A stretch of DNA of 26,434 bases from a virus, in IMG/VR virus record IMGVR_UViG_3300045995_000786, positions 1-26,434 of that record; one strand, 5' to 3'. The notes under the pieces are model-generated. The model was given only the letters and a program-made list of their open reading frames with translations. It ran no database searches and was not told where the DNA came from. The number at the start of each line of letters is the position of its first letter. Within the stretch, counting starts at the first letter, position 1. Positions 15,873 to 22,756 of the stretch are shown in pieces. Made by a program: the position numbers and the translations under genes.

Positions 15873-16298
15873 ATGGGAAAATTCAGAGTATTACGAGATG
15901 ATTATCCTGCGACTGACATGGAAAGTCAGGATTTTTATAAGTTCGCGATGCATGAAGCAAAACAGTCAAGCAAAATAGCATTTTATGATGAGGTCAGTTT
16001 TACAATGACGGCAGGATCAGATCACGCCAGTGCAGTCATTCCTCACAATTTGGGATACACACCAGTCGTCCAGCCGACAATCAAATACGGCACGAAAGGC
16101 TTCCCATTCATGGGAGTTTTTATGCCACAAATCGAAGTGCCATCTGATGACAGTGGCTTCGGATATGAATTGATAATATTCTTTGTTTTGTGGGATGCAA
16201 CCAATGTCACAATCGATGCATATACCTCACTTTTTGGAACAGTCAAAAACAACGAAACATTCACGCTCGAAGCGTATATAATGCTTGATCAACAATAA
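15873..16298 (+). CDS. Single-domain fibre-type protein, homologous to the next gene
   Basis: A 141-residue beta-rich protein with one copy of a domain that occurs twice in the next gene. It begins GKFRV, has a strand with KIAFYDEVSF, the turn IPHNLGYTP (~67-75) and a later WDATNVTIDAY. The HxLGYxP turn is common in phage tail and spike proteins. The ATG at 15873 follows the previous stop by 1 nt; an upstream in-frame ATG at 15831 lies inside the previous gene and is rejected. It probably decorates the tail tip and may contact the host; that is inference. Confidence 0.74.
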   Translation: MGKFRVLRDDYPATDMESQDFYKFAMHEAKQSSKIAFYDEVSFTMTAGSDHASAVIPHNLGYTPVVQPTIKYGTKGFPFMGVFMPQIEVPSDDSGFGYELIIFFVLWDATNVTIDAYTSLFGTVKNNETFTLEAYIMLDQQ

Positions 16299-16300
16299 AT

Positions 16301-17092
16301 ATGGGCAGAATAAGAGTCGCCAAAACAAACGGAGATATTTTGACAGATGCACCAAAGGATCTGGCTTTTGATTCGAGCCAAGAATGTCTCGTTATTGTCA
16401 ATGAAAGAATTGACAGTTTTACGACAGTTGATGGAGACGGTGGCCATATCACATCAATCGCTCACGGACTCGGATACAGGCCGACAATAAAATGCTATCA
16501 AGAGCAACTATATGACCTTGCAGGAAATCCTATCGCCGGAGGACTGTGGTCAAAGGGATTGTCACTCTTGAATATTTGGGCAGATAGCACAAATATAAAT
16601 TATCAACTTTATGATGCGTACGGAACGGTTGAGACCTACAGAATAAAAACAATCATCATCGCGAACTCACAAAATGGAGTGGTGGCCGGAACGCTTTCAA
16701 ATGCGAATGGCAGACTGCAGGTTGCAAAATCAGGATATGATTTGAATAACATCACAGACCTTCGCCAAGTCGCATTCTCTAGCAAGAAAGGAGTCCAACT
16801 GATAAATGAAAAGAAATCAATCGTCGTTCATCACAATGGAATTCCTGACTCTGGTGCCACAGCAACATACGCTCACGGACTCGGATATATACCGCAATTT
16901 GATGCCGTACTGGTTGAATACGGAGCAGTATTGCCGTATGCAATATATGGCGGAGCTGGCATCAATTTATTTCTTGATATTTATGTTGACGCAACAAATT
17001 TCACATGCTCAGTGTACGATGCTGGAGGATTTTTGGGTGGTGCCGCTGACTTTACATTCCGAGTGCATATACTTTGCGGAAAAATAGAATGA
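16301..17092 (+). CDS. Two-domain fibre-type protein with an internal duplication
   Basis: A 263-residue protein built from two copies of one beta-rich domain, about residues 1-130 and 138-263. Both open with GRxxVAK (GRIRVAKTNG; GRLQVAKSGY), both have a VxINE strand (LVIVNERID; VQLINEKKS), both carry AHGLGYxP (AHGLGYRP; AHGLGYIP), and both have a D(S/A)TN strand near the end. The preceding gene holds a third copy. It starts 2 nt after the previous stop. It is the last gene of the tail block before a new promoter. A tail appendage or host-contact role is likely; no enzyme motif is visible. Confidence 0.77.
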   Translation: MGRIRVAKTNGDILTDAPKDLAFDSSQECLVIVNERIDSFTTVDGDGGHITSIAHGLGYRPTIKCYQEQLYDLAGNPIAGGLWSKGLSLLNIWADSTNINYQLYDAYGTVETYRIKTIIIANSQNGVVAGTLSNANGRLQVAKSGYDLNNITDLRQVAFSSKKGVQLINEKKSIVVHHNGIPDSGATATYAHGLGYIPQFDAVLVEYGAVLPYAIYGGAGINLFLDIYVDATNFTCSVYDAGGFLGGAADFTFRVHILCGKIE

Positions 17093-17102
17093 GTGATATA
17101 AT
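17074..17102 (+). promoter_or_regulatory. Candidate promoter for the ejection-protein genes
   Basis: A perfect TATAAT (17097-17102) has TTGCGG (17074-17079) 17 nt upstream, which matches only the TTG half of the -35 consensus. It overlaps the end of the two-domain fibre gene and would give a short leader that includes GGAAGG (17115-17120). Confidence 0.55.
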
Positions 17103-17131
17103 ATAAAAAAAGAAGGAAGGCCAAAATAACT

Positions 17132-18121
17132 ATGGCAATAAATTACGACTCAAGGCCGTCAGGTGTTTCGAAAAGAGAATATGCGGCATCAATTCTAGGA
17201 GGATCAAAAGAAAATTACGATTCAAGTGGAAACAAAAAGTCCTCTTCTTCTTCGTCTTCAAAATCGTCAAGCTCAAACTCATCCGTATATAAACCAGTGA
17301 CCTATAAGTCCTCTGATTTTGTTAATACTAAGCCAGTCGCTCAAGCATACGACTCAGCAAAAACCGTATTCACCGATCAACTCACTGCCCTGAAGCCACG
17401 ATACGAAGAATTGTACAAACAACTTCAGGCATCGCAAGATTTGACCGCTCAGAAAGAAGCTCAGCAATTCGGACAAGAATCAACTCAGCAAAAAGTAGAC
17501 CTCGCAAAGCGTGGTGTTTCAACAGATACAAGCAATTCATTTTATAATACTGAAGCAGGAAAACTTACACAGCAACAAAACATTCAATCAAAAGAAACTG
17601 CCTTGGATTATGCAGGAAAGAGACTGGATGTGTCCGGTGCAGAATCTGCCGATACTCGCGACATTTCAACCTCAATTGCAAATCTTGATTTGACAAAAGC
17701 AAATACAATCGCAAATATGCTTACAGACGCAAAAAAGACTGCGGCCACTTTGAATTCATCAGAACTTGATAGAGCAATGACTGATAAAATTGCTCAAAGA
17801 ACTTATGAATTAACAAAAAGTGAAGGTGCGGCAAATAGAGCTCAAGAATTATATAAATTAGCTAAAAGCGAATCTTCAAGTAAAAACAATGCGTACAATA
17901 CTTCATTATCAGCGTTGGTTTCTGACGCTTATAGTAAAAATGATCCTGCTGAATATACTCGTGAAAAAATTGCGAAACAAATGGAAGCGGCATTCCCAGC
18001 AATGGCAGGACAAGTCAAAAATGATATTAGTAAATTCTTTCCTGATGGATGGGAGGCACAGGCTGGAAATGGTACCGGTGTGACTAAGGAGGGCGACGGC
18101 GAAACTTATATAAAATATTAA
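17132..18121 (+). CDS. Internal virion / ejection-type protein with a poly-Ser segment
   Basis: A 329-residue protein, rich in Ser, Gln, Ala and Lys. Residues ~34-51 are nearly all Ser with some Lys and Asn, a flexible linker. The following ~200 residues are helical and polar, with Gln-rich repeats (QQFGQESTQQKVDLAKRG, ~110-128). There is no signal peptide. Its place after the tail genes, together with the next two genes, matches the group of ejection proteins of short-tailed phages, which are packed in the head and pass into the cell ahead of the DNA. GGAAGG lies 11 nt before the ATG. Sequence alone gives no enzyme activity. Confidence 0.7.
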   Translation: MAINYDSRPSGVSKREYAASILGGSKENYDSSGNKKSSSSSSSKSSSSNSSVYKPVTYKSSDFVNTKPVAQAYDSAKTVFTDQLTALKPRYEELYKQLQASQDLTAQKEAQQFGQESTQQKVDLAKRGVSTDTSNSFYNTEAGKLTQQQNIQSKETALDYAGKRLDVSGAESADTRDISTSIANLDLTKANTIANMLTDAKKTAATLNSSELDRAMTDKIAQRTYELTKSEGAANRAQELYKLAKSESSSKNNAYNTSLSALVSDAYSKNDPAEYTREKIAKQMEAAFPAMAGQVKNDISKFFPDGWEAQAGNGTGVTKEGDGETYIKY

Positions 18122-18131
18122 ATATAAAATT

Positions 18132-18773
18132 ATGCCAAAGATAAACATAAAAGAATTAGGCCTCACGCCACAACAAGCAACCGATACCTTCAGCAATCTG
18201 AAGCCTGATGAGATTTCAAAAAAGGTTGAAGAACTGAAAGCGACAAACATGCAAAATGCAAGCACTGCTCAAACATTCACTGACAAAGTCAGTCAGATCA
18301 AAGGACTCCAAGAAGACAAGAGTGGCGAAGCGGCCGCTGTTGGTTCAAACTTTCTGTCTCGAGACACTGGTGGATGGCTAAGTGGAAGCATCTACAAAAT
18401 GATGCATCCAATTACTGCAGTAAATAACTTTTTGAATGGTGCCAAATCAAACTATGTCGCCGGTGTTCAGCAAATGACAAATCAGGAAACATTGGACAAA
18501 TTGTTGCAATTGAAAGCGGCTGGCGGAACGCTTGGAGCATTGAATGAAAGTGAAGGTCAGATGCTTCGTGATGCGGCCACAAAAATAAACAACTGGGCAA
18601 TCAAAGATGAAAACGGAAATATCACTGGATACAATACGAGTGAGGATTCGTTCAATACTGAACTTAAGAGATTAAAAGACATCGCCCAAAAAGCAGTCGA
18701 TAAAGCAAAGGGTGTTTCCACTGCTGATAATGCTGGCGTGACAGCAAGCGGTGTGAAATATACCATAGAATAA
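18132..18773 (+). CDS. Ejection-type virion protein
   Basis: A 213-residue, mostly helical protein. The central part (NYVAGVQQMTNQETLDKLLQLKA, then GALNESEGQMLRDAATKI, ~108-160) resembles a unit that recurs in phage DNA-transfer and internal virion proteins. The C-terminal helix is Lys-rich and ends in a short beta tail. It lies between two other proteins of similar composition, each separated by about 10 nt or less, so the three probably act together during DNA entry. The function is inferred from this pattern and the gene order. Confidence 0.7.
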   Translation: MPKINIKELGLTPQQATDTFSNLKPDEISKKVEELKATNMQNASTAQTFTDKVSQIKGLQEDKSGEAAAVGSNFLSRDTGGWLSGSIYKMMHPITAVNNFLNGAKSNYVAGVQQMTNQETLDKLLQLKAAGGTLGALNESEGQMLRDAATKINNWAIKDENGNITGYNTSEDSFNTELKRLKDIAQKAVDKAKGVSTADNAGVTASGVKYTIE

Positions 18774-18777
18774 TTCT

Positions 18778-20388
18778 ATGCCAAAAATAAAATTCGAGAA
18801 TGGGGTGACCGTCAATATTGAAGGAAATCCTACTCCTCAAGATATCGAAGAAATAGCATCAAAGGTTGGTGTCTCAAAACCTGCGGAAACTCCCGGAGGT
18901 GTTGTTGGTGCATTAAAAAGTGGATGGAATGGATTGAAAGAATCCTTGAATAAAAGAGTCGACAACACTGGTGCGGCCGTGAACGCAAATCAAAGCGTGG
19001 CATCAAAGGCACTGCAGGTCGCTGGTCAAGGATTTGGAACCATTGGAGATGTGGTCGGTGCTGGAGTCACGACTGCGGCCAGTGCAATTACTCCTGATTC
19101 GATCGAGCAACCAATCAAAAATACATTTACTGAAGGAGTGAAAAAAATCATGGGAACTGAGACGGCACAAAACGCTGTCAAATCTTATGATGAATTTAAA
19201 AAACAACATCCTGAACTTTCAGGAAATCTTGAAGCAGTCGCAAACATAGCGGATGCCGCACTGATGGCCACTGGTGCCGGAGAGGTTGGCAAGGGTGCTG
19301 AACAGGTCATAAAACAAAGCGTAAAGACAGGTGCTAAGGTTGCCGCAGGTGCCGGCGAAAAAGTTGCTGAAGGTGTTGGAAAACTTGCACTTGGTGTTGG
19401 AAAAATTGCCGAGAAAGTCACTGGCCAAGGTGCTGGAGATATTGCAAAGACTGGTGCATCATGGGCAACTGGACTCGAGAAAAGCACAATCGATACAATC
19501 GCAAAAAATCCTGATCTATTCACAAAAGAAGCGATGGCTGGAGTCGACAGAAACTCCGTATTTGAAAAAGTACGAAAAGCAATCGATACTCGGCACAATG
19601 ATTTGGGAGATATTGGATCAGCATATAATGAATTTAAAAAGGATGTGATCACAAAAGTCAATATTCCAAAACAAGCAATTCAGGATGTTCTTGATCAGTT
19701 CGGTATAAAATTGGACAAGGCTGGAAAAATCTTGCATACCGAAGAATCCGCACCGATGTCCGCTGGGGATATTTCGCAGGTTCAAAGATGGCTTGGAAAA
19801 TATGGCAAGACAGAATCGAAATCAACAAACGCATTCATGAACGCTAGAAATGCCACTGGAAAGATGGCTAATTTTTCTTCAGGAACAACTGACGCGGCCA
19901 GCAAATTCGGAAAAGCATTATACGCAAAACTAAACGAAATCGGCAGACCTCAAATCAAAGGACTTGAAGAAATCGACAAGGCATTCGCACCTGAAAAGAA
20001 AATGCTTCAGAAAGCAAAAAGCATTATTTACAATCGAGACGGATCCGTGAAAAACAATGCAATGTCAGTGATTGCAAACTTGACAGGACAGGGCAAAGAG
20101 CAACTGTTGCCAATTATTGAAAAGATGGTTCCCGGAATATCCAAAGATGTTGAACATCTTAAGGCAGTGATGGACATTGAAAAAGCCAAAGGAATCAAAG
20201 TCGGAACATATATGCGAGGTGCGACTGGTGGATTTTTGGCCAGTGGTGGAAATCCAATCGCAACAATCCTGTCGGCCATAGCATCGTCTCCACAGGTAGC
20301 AGTTCCAGCAATTCGCGAAATATCAAAAGCAAAACCAGCAATTGAGAAATCATTAAAAGGTATGCTTTCAAAACTTGGAAAAAAATGA
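18778..20388 (+). CDS. Large Ala/Gly-rich ejection-type protein
   Basis: A 536-residue protein. It opens with a short beta-helix unit (KIKFENGVTVNIEGNPTPQ, then DIEEIASKVG) often found at the start of phage internal proteins. Residues ~100-235 are long amphipathic Ala/Gly/Lys/Val helices with repeated GAG, GVGK and KVA motifs, such as VGKLALGVGKIAEKV, which could insert into or span a membrane. The rest is helical and charged, ending with an Ala/Ile/Pro-rich tail. No catalytic motif is visible. It is the largest of the three head-internal-type genes and overlaps the metallopeptidase gene by 4 nt. Confidence 0.7.
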   Translation: MPKIKFENGVTVNIEGNPTPQDIEEIASKVGVSKPAETPGGVVGALKSGWNGLKESLNKRVDNTGAAVNANQSVASKALQVAGQGFGTIGDVVGAGVTTAASAITPDSIEQPIKNTFTEGVKKIMGTETAQNAVKSYDEFKKQHPELSGNLEAVANIADAALMATGAGEVGKGAEQVIKQSVKTGAKVAAGAGEKVAEGVGKLALGVGKIAEKVTGQGAGDIAKTGASWATGLEKSTIDTIAKNPDLFTKEAMAGVDRNSVFEKVRKAIDTRHNDLGDIGSAYNEFKKDVITKVNIPKQAIQDVLDQFGIKLDKAGKILHTEESAPMSAGDISQVQRWLGKYGKTESKSTNAFMNARNATGKMANFSSGTTDAASKFGKALYAKLNEIGRPQIKGLEEIDKAFAPEKKMLQKAKSIIYNRDGSVKNNAMSVIANLTGQGKEQLLPIIEKMVPGISKDVEHLKAVMDIEKAKGIKVGTYMRGATGGFLASGGNPIATILSAIASSPQVAVPAIREISKAKPAIEKSLKGMLSKLGKK

Positions 20389-20696
20389 TACAAGAATTAG
20401 TCGAAAAATTGAATATAAAAATAACATATCTCGATCGTGAATATATTCCTATCACGAAAAAAAGAAAAGCGAGAGGTGCTTTTCGTTGGAATTATTTGGA
20501 CAATCAAGGAGAAATACTGTTGGCACGATCTGCAACCGATCGTACTAAGATGCACGAAATAGGACACGCAATCAATTTCATACTTGGAAAAGGGAATCCA
20601 ATATCCGAAACACTCGGCATAGAATCAGAAAAATTTGCAGATATGGTAGCGGACATTTTAGAAGTATGTTATAGTAATGATGCCAAGGAAGTATAA
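20385..20696 (+). CDS. Small HExxH zinc metallopeptidase
   Basis: A 103-residue protein with the zinc-peptidase motif HEIGH (His57, Glu58, His61) in TKMHEIGHAINF, and a likely third ligand Glu82 in ESEKFADMVADIL. This is the arrangement of the ImmA/IrrE-like (gluzincin) family. The domain is at the small end of the family, with only a short beta part before the helix. No signal peptide is seen. It starts on the ATGA overlap of the large ejection-type gene, so its product is probably made together with head-internal proteins and may be packaged and injected, or process them. The peptidase call is firm; the target is unknown. Confidence 0.78.
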   Translation: MIQELVEKLNIKITYLDREYIPITKKRKARGAFRWNYLDNQGEILLARSATDRTKMHEIGHAINFILGKGNPISETLGIESEKFADMVADILEVCYSNDAKEV

Positions 20697-20728
20697 TAAT
20701 TAATCCACGGCTTATTAGTAAAAAACTT

Positions 20729-20872
20729 GTGGAACAAATAGCAATAATATTTTTTATAATCGGCGTCATTTTTATATGTACCGGATTTATTATTCTAATA
20801 AAAAAAATACACATCGAGCCGAGATGCACCGAACTGATGCATCGCAGGAACGGATGTGAAATAAACCAATGA
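20729..20872 (+). CDS. Very small membrane protein at the head of the lysis cassette (GTG start)
   Basis: A 47-residue reading frame from GTG 20729 to TGA 20870-20872. Residues ~4-24 (IAIIFFIIGVIFICTGFIILI in outline) form one strong membrane helix, followed by a basic, soluble end with two Cys. The stop overlaps the amidase ATG in an ATGA, typical of coupled lysis genes. It could be a holin-like, antiholin or spanin-type protein. No Shine-Dalgarno site is visible, and a non-ATG start lowers confidence, but the hydrophobic segment and coupling make a chance frame unlikely. Confidence 0.55.
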   Translation: MEQIAIIFFIIGVIFICTGFIILIKKIHIEPRCTELMHRRNGCEINQ

Positions 20873-21357
20873 AAATCATAAATACAATCAAGCAACTTCC
20901 ATCGAAAGGATCCAACGGAACAATGGACAAAAACAAGATTGATACTCTTGTCATTCATCATGACGCAATGATTATTCCTCCAGCATACAATACGCTTGCT
21001 CGCCTGAAGCAAGAAGCACAACTTCACATCAATAATGGATGGAAGCACATATCGTATCATTTCAGTATTGATAATGTTGGCGATATTTTTCAGTGTTTAC
21101 CTGAGACTGAGGTTGCATACCATTGCGGAAATTTAGCAATCAACAAAAAATCCATCGCAATTAAACTTGATGGAAATTTTGAAGTGCAAAAACCAACCGC
21201 AAAACAAATCGCGTCATTGAAAAATTTGCTGGTATATCTCACAACAAAGCGACCCGACCTTCCGAAAATTATCCGAACAAGCGTGAAAGGACATCGTCAA
21301 ATAAAAGCCACGGCTTGTCCGGGCAGAAATCTGTTTCCATTAATTAATAAATTTTAA
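20869..21357 (+). CDS. Endolysin: N-acetylmuramoyl-L-alanine amidase (amidase_2 type)
   Basis: A 162-residue cell-wall hydrolase that should cut the bond between muramic acid and the first stem-peptide alanine. The fold is that of T7 lysozyme/PGRP: TLVIHHD near residue 26-32 (zinc ligand His30 or His31), ISYHF at 61-65 with the likely catalytic Tyr63, and GHRQIKATACPG (141-152) giving ligands His142 and Cys150. The protein is a single catalytic domain with no wall-binding module and no signal peptide, so it needs a holin to reach the wall. The overlap with a tiny membrane gene upstream and a holin-like gene 7 nt downstream completes a lysis cassette. Confidence 0.92.
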   Translation: MKIINTIKQLPSKGSNGTMDKNKIDTLVIHHDAMIIPPAYNTLARLKQEAQLHINNGWKHISYHFSIDNVGDIFQCLPETEVAYHCGNLAINKKSIAIKLDGNFEVQKPTAKQIASLKNLLVYLTTKRPDLPKIIRTSVKGHRQIKATACPGRNLFPLINKF

Positions 21358-21364
21358 TAACCAT

Positions 21365-21598
21365 ATGGAGATTTTATCCCTCACAGTTGTTGGTGCGGTC
21401 GTTTCCGTGATCGTCCAATACTTAAAAAACAAGTACGGAACAAATACGCAAGGCACGCTGACTGCAGTGATCGTGATATCGATTGTTGCCGGCCTAGCAT
21501 ATTACATCATTAGTCAGACAGCATTCCTCCCTGCAGTGATTCAGATATTAGCATTCGCTGGTGCAGTCTACACATTCATATTGAAAAGATTCGAATAG
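21365..21598 (+). CDS. Holin-like membrane protein
   Basis: A 77-residue protein with three likely membrane helices at ~4-20, ~31-50 and ~53-72, joined by short polar loops (KNKYGTNTQG and SQTAF), and a short basic tail ending KRFE. Size, topology and the position 7 nt after the amidase gene are typical of phage holins that open the inner membrane at lysis. The exact holin class cannot be set. It is the last gene of the late transcript, right before a strong terminator. Confidence 0.78.
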   Translation: MEILSLTVVGAVVSVIVQYLKNKYGTNTQGTLTAVIVISIVAGLAYYIISQTAFLPAVIQILAFAGAVYTFILKRFE

Positions 21599-21613
21599 AG
21601 AAAAATTGGCTTC

Positions 21614-21662
21614 AAAATAAAACAGCAGTTACGTTCCTTCCGCGTACCTGCTGTTTTATTTT
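21614..21662. terminator. Strong bidirectional terminator between convergent genes
   Basis: A perfect 15-bp stem, AAAATAAAACAGCAG (21614-21628) with CTGCTGTTTTATTTT (21648-21662), is extended past one mismatch by TACG/CGTA around a short loop. T-rich arms on both strands let it stop the late + strand RNA and the reverse-strand HNH RNA; the stop codon of the HNH gene lies inside the right arm. Confidence 0.92.
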
Positions 21663-22108
21663 CTGACAAATTCTGCGTGATATTTTTTAGCATGAATATT
21701 ATAAGCAATAGATGCTTCCTTTGCAGTGACGAATGTACCAATGTACATTCTTTTTTTATTCACAGTTATTCTAGCAATGAATTTATTTGTGGCCTTCTTA
21801 AGTGACACTCCTTTAAACCCGGAATTATTGTCTTTTCTCTTGATACGATTCCATTGATTTTGTGCTGTGGTGCATATTCTTAAATTGCATCTCCTATTAT
21901 CCAAACCATCGCCATTAATGTGATCAGTTTCCATCCCCTTGGGAGTGTTTAAAATTATACGATGCATTAATACATTTTTGTATTCCCTGCTTTTAGCCAT
22001 CGCATATCCAGCATTATAATACCAGCTATATTTTGATACTTCATTGAAATCTTCATCATCAACAATAGAGTGACCACCATGCCGTCCTGACAGTTTAATT
22101 TTTTTCAT
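21656..22108 (-). CDS. HNH homing endonuclease with AP2 DNA-binding domain
   Basis: A 150-residue selfish nuclease. Residues ~47-88 carry an HNH_3-type core: LMHRIILNTPKG, then the metal-binding DHINGDGLDNRR (62-73) and NLRICTTAQNQWN. Residues ~97-148 are an AP2-like domain (NSGFKGVSLKK, FIARITVNKKRMYIGTF, AKEASIAYNIHAKKYH), which would grip DNA. It is the only gene on the reverse strand, placed alone between the late and early regions, as expected for an inserted free-standing homing nuclease. Its start lies beside a long inverted repeat, and a TATAAA on its strand ends 8 nt before its ATG. Confidence 0.92.
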   Translation of the reverse strand: MKKIKLSGRHGGHSIVDDEDFNEVSKYSWYYNAGYAMAKSREYKNVLMHRIILNTPKGMETDHINGDGLDNRRCNLRICTTAQNQWNRIKRKDNNSGFKGVSLKKATNKFIARITVNKKRMYIGTFVTAKEASIAYNIHAKKYHAEFVRK

Positions 22109-22109
22109 G

Positions 22110-22162
22110 CGATTGTTTTATAATGTTATGCCTTAAGGTTAGCATACATTTAAAAACAATCG
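22110..22162. repeat. Long imperfect inverted repeat upstream of the HNH gene
   Basis: CGATTGTTTT (22110-22119) pairs with AAAACAATCG (22153-22162). The inner parts, ending in TTATGC on the left and starting with GCATAC on the right, continue the pairing with two small slips, leaving CTTAAGGTTA in the centre. The whole is about 53 bp with arms of about 21 bp. It covers the promoter region of the reverse-strand HNH gene and may be an operator, an RNA hairpin or an insertion footprint. Confidence 0.7.
22117..22145 (-). promoter_or_regulatory. Candidate promoter of the HNH gene
   Basis: On the reverse strand, TATAAA (plus 22117-22122) ends 8 nt before the ATG, and a weak -35-like ATGCTA (plus 22140-22145) lies 17 nt further upstream. 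The geometry repeats that of the two leaderless candidates at 1187 and 6317. The -35 match is poor. Confidence 0.4.
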
Positions 22163-22423
22163 TAGATATCAAAAAAAGTAGATTTTAGACGATGGCGATT
22201 GTAACCACTGAATCCTTCCGTCACTTCCCACGCATGCCTTTGCGAGGATCCTGTAACATCCAAGGGTTAAAATGCCATCTGTGCAAGTTGATACACCTGA
22301 CAAAAAAATATATTCCATTGGAAAAAGAAAAAGACACAAAAAAGTTATCCACTGCTAGACAAGGGGAAACACTTGACAAAGATTGGAAAAGAGAATATAC
22401 TGTAAATACATAAGAAAAAATAT
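22163..22423. other. Non-coding divergent region between HNH gene and early operon
   Basis: Apart from the early promoter at 22373-22401, I see no convincing gene here. A 73-codon open frame from 22192 has no family likeness and runs over the promoter. The stretch includes one TTATCCACT (22345-22353), similar to a DnaA box, but single. Composition is less A-biased than the coding regions around it. It may hold control sites for the early genes or the HNH insertion junction. Confidence 0.6.
22373..22401 (+). promoter_or_regulatory. Consensus early promoter
   Basis: A perfect TTGACA (22373-22378) and TATACT (22396-22401, five of six) are spaced exactly 17 nt apart. The expected RNA start near 22408 is 16 nt before the first early gene. 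It is the only strong promoter seen for the early block that ends with the recombination genes. Confidence 0.87.
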
Positions 22424-22717
22424 ATGCAATACGACAGAAAAATATACGAAAAACGCCGAGACAACAAAATAAAGGAAAAAACAGGGTTTAGCAGGTCAAC
22501 AGTCAAGAGATACGGAGAAAACACACTAAAAGAGCTAAAAAATGACTGGAAATGCTCAAAATGCGAAGAAACAAGCGACCTGACAATCCACCATAAAGAC
22601 AGAAATGGGATAAACAAGGCTAAAATAGGAGAAAAGATGAATAACAATATAGAAAATTTGGAAGTAATGTGCAGGAAGTGTCACGGCGGACTGCACAATA
22701 GAGATAGAATTAAATAA
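22424..22717 (+). CDS. HNH endonuclease-like protein (zinc-finger type)
   Basis: A 97-residue protein. After a basic N-terminal helical region (~1-40) that may bind DNA comes an HNH core: WKCSKCEE (Cys pair), TIHHKDRNG (His-His-Lys-Asp), NNIENLEVMCRKCHGGLH (Asn, second Cys pair, final His). The Cys pairs should hold a structural zinc and the HHKD a catalytic metal. It could be a free-standing homing nuclease or a phage DNA nuclease; first position behind the early promoter suggests it is made at once after infection. No Shine-Dalgarno site is seen. Confidence 0.83.
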   Translation: MQYDRKIYEKRRDNKIKEKTGFSRSTVKRYGENTLKELKNDWKCSKCEETSDLTIHHKDRNGINKAKIGEKMNNNIENLEVMCRKCHGGLHNRDRIK

Positions 22718-22756
22718 TAAAAATTTCTATCGGGTGAGTAGAAAACAAAAACAAAA

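Noticed and set aside
20692-20697. TATAAT right after the metallopeptidase gene as a lysis promoter
   Set aside because: The -35 position (TTATAG) matches only two of six bases. It is possible but not supported.
22345-22353. TTATCCACT resembling a DnaA box, possible replication origin
   Set aside because: It is a single near match with no cluster or AT-rich unwinding element of note around it. Chance is enough to explain it.
22192-22413. 73-codon forward open frame in the divergent region
   Set aside because: It covers the consensus early promoter, has no ribosome site, no family likeness and an odd mixed composition. It was treated as non-coding.
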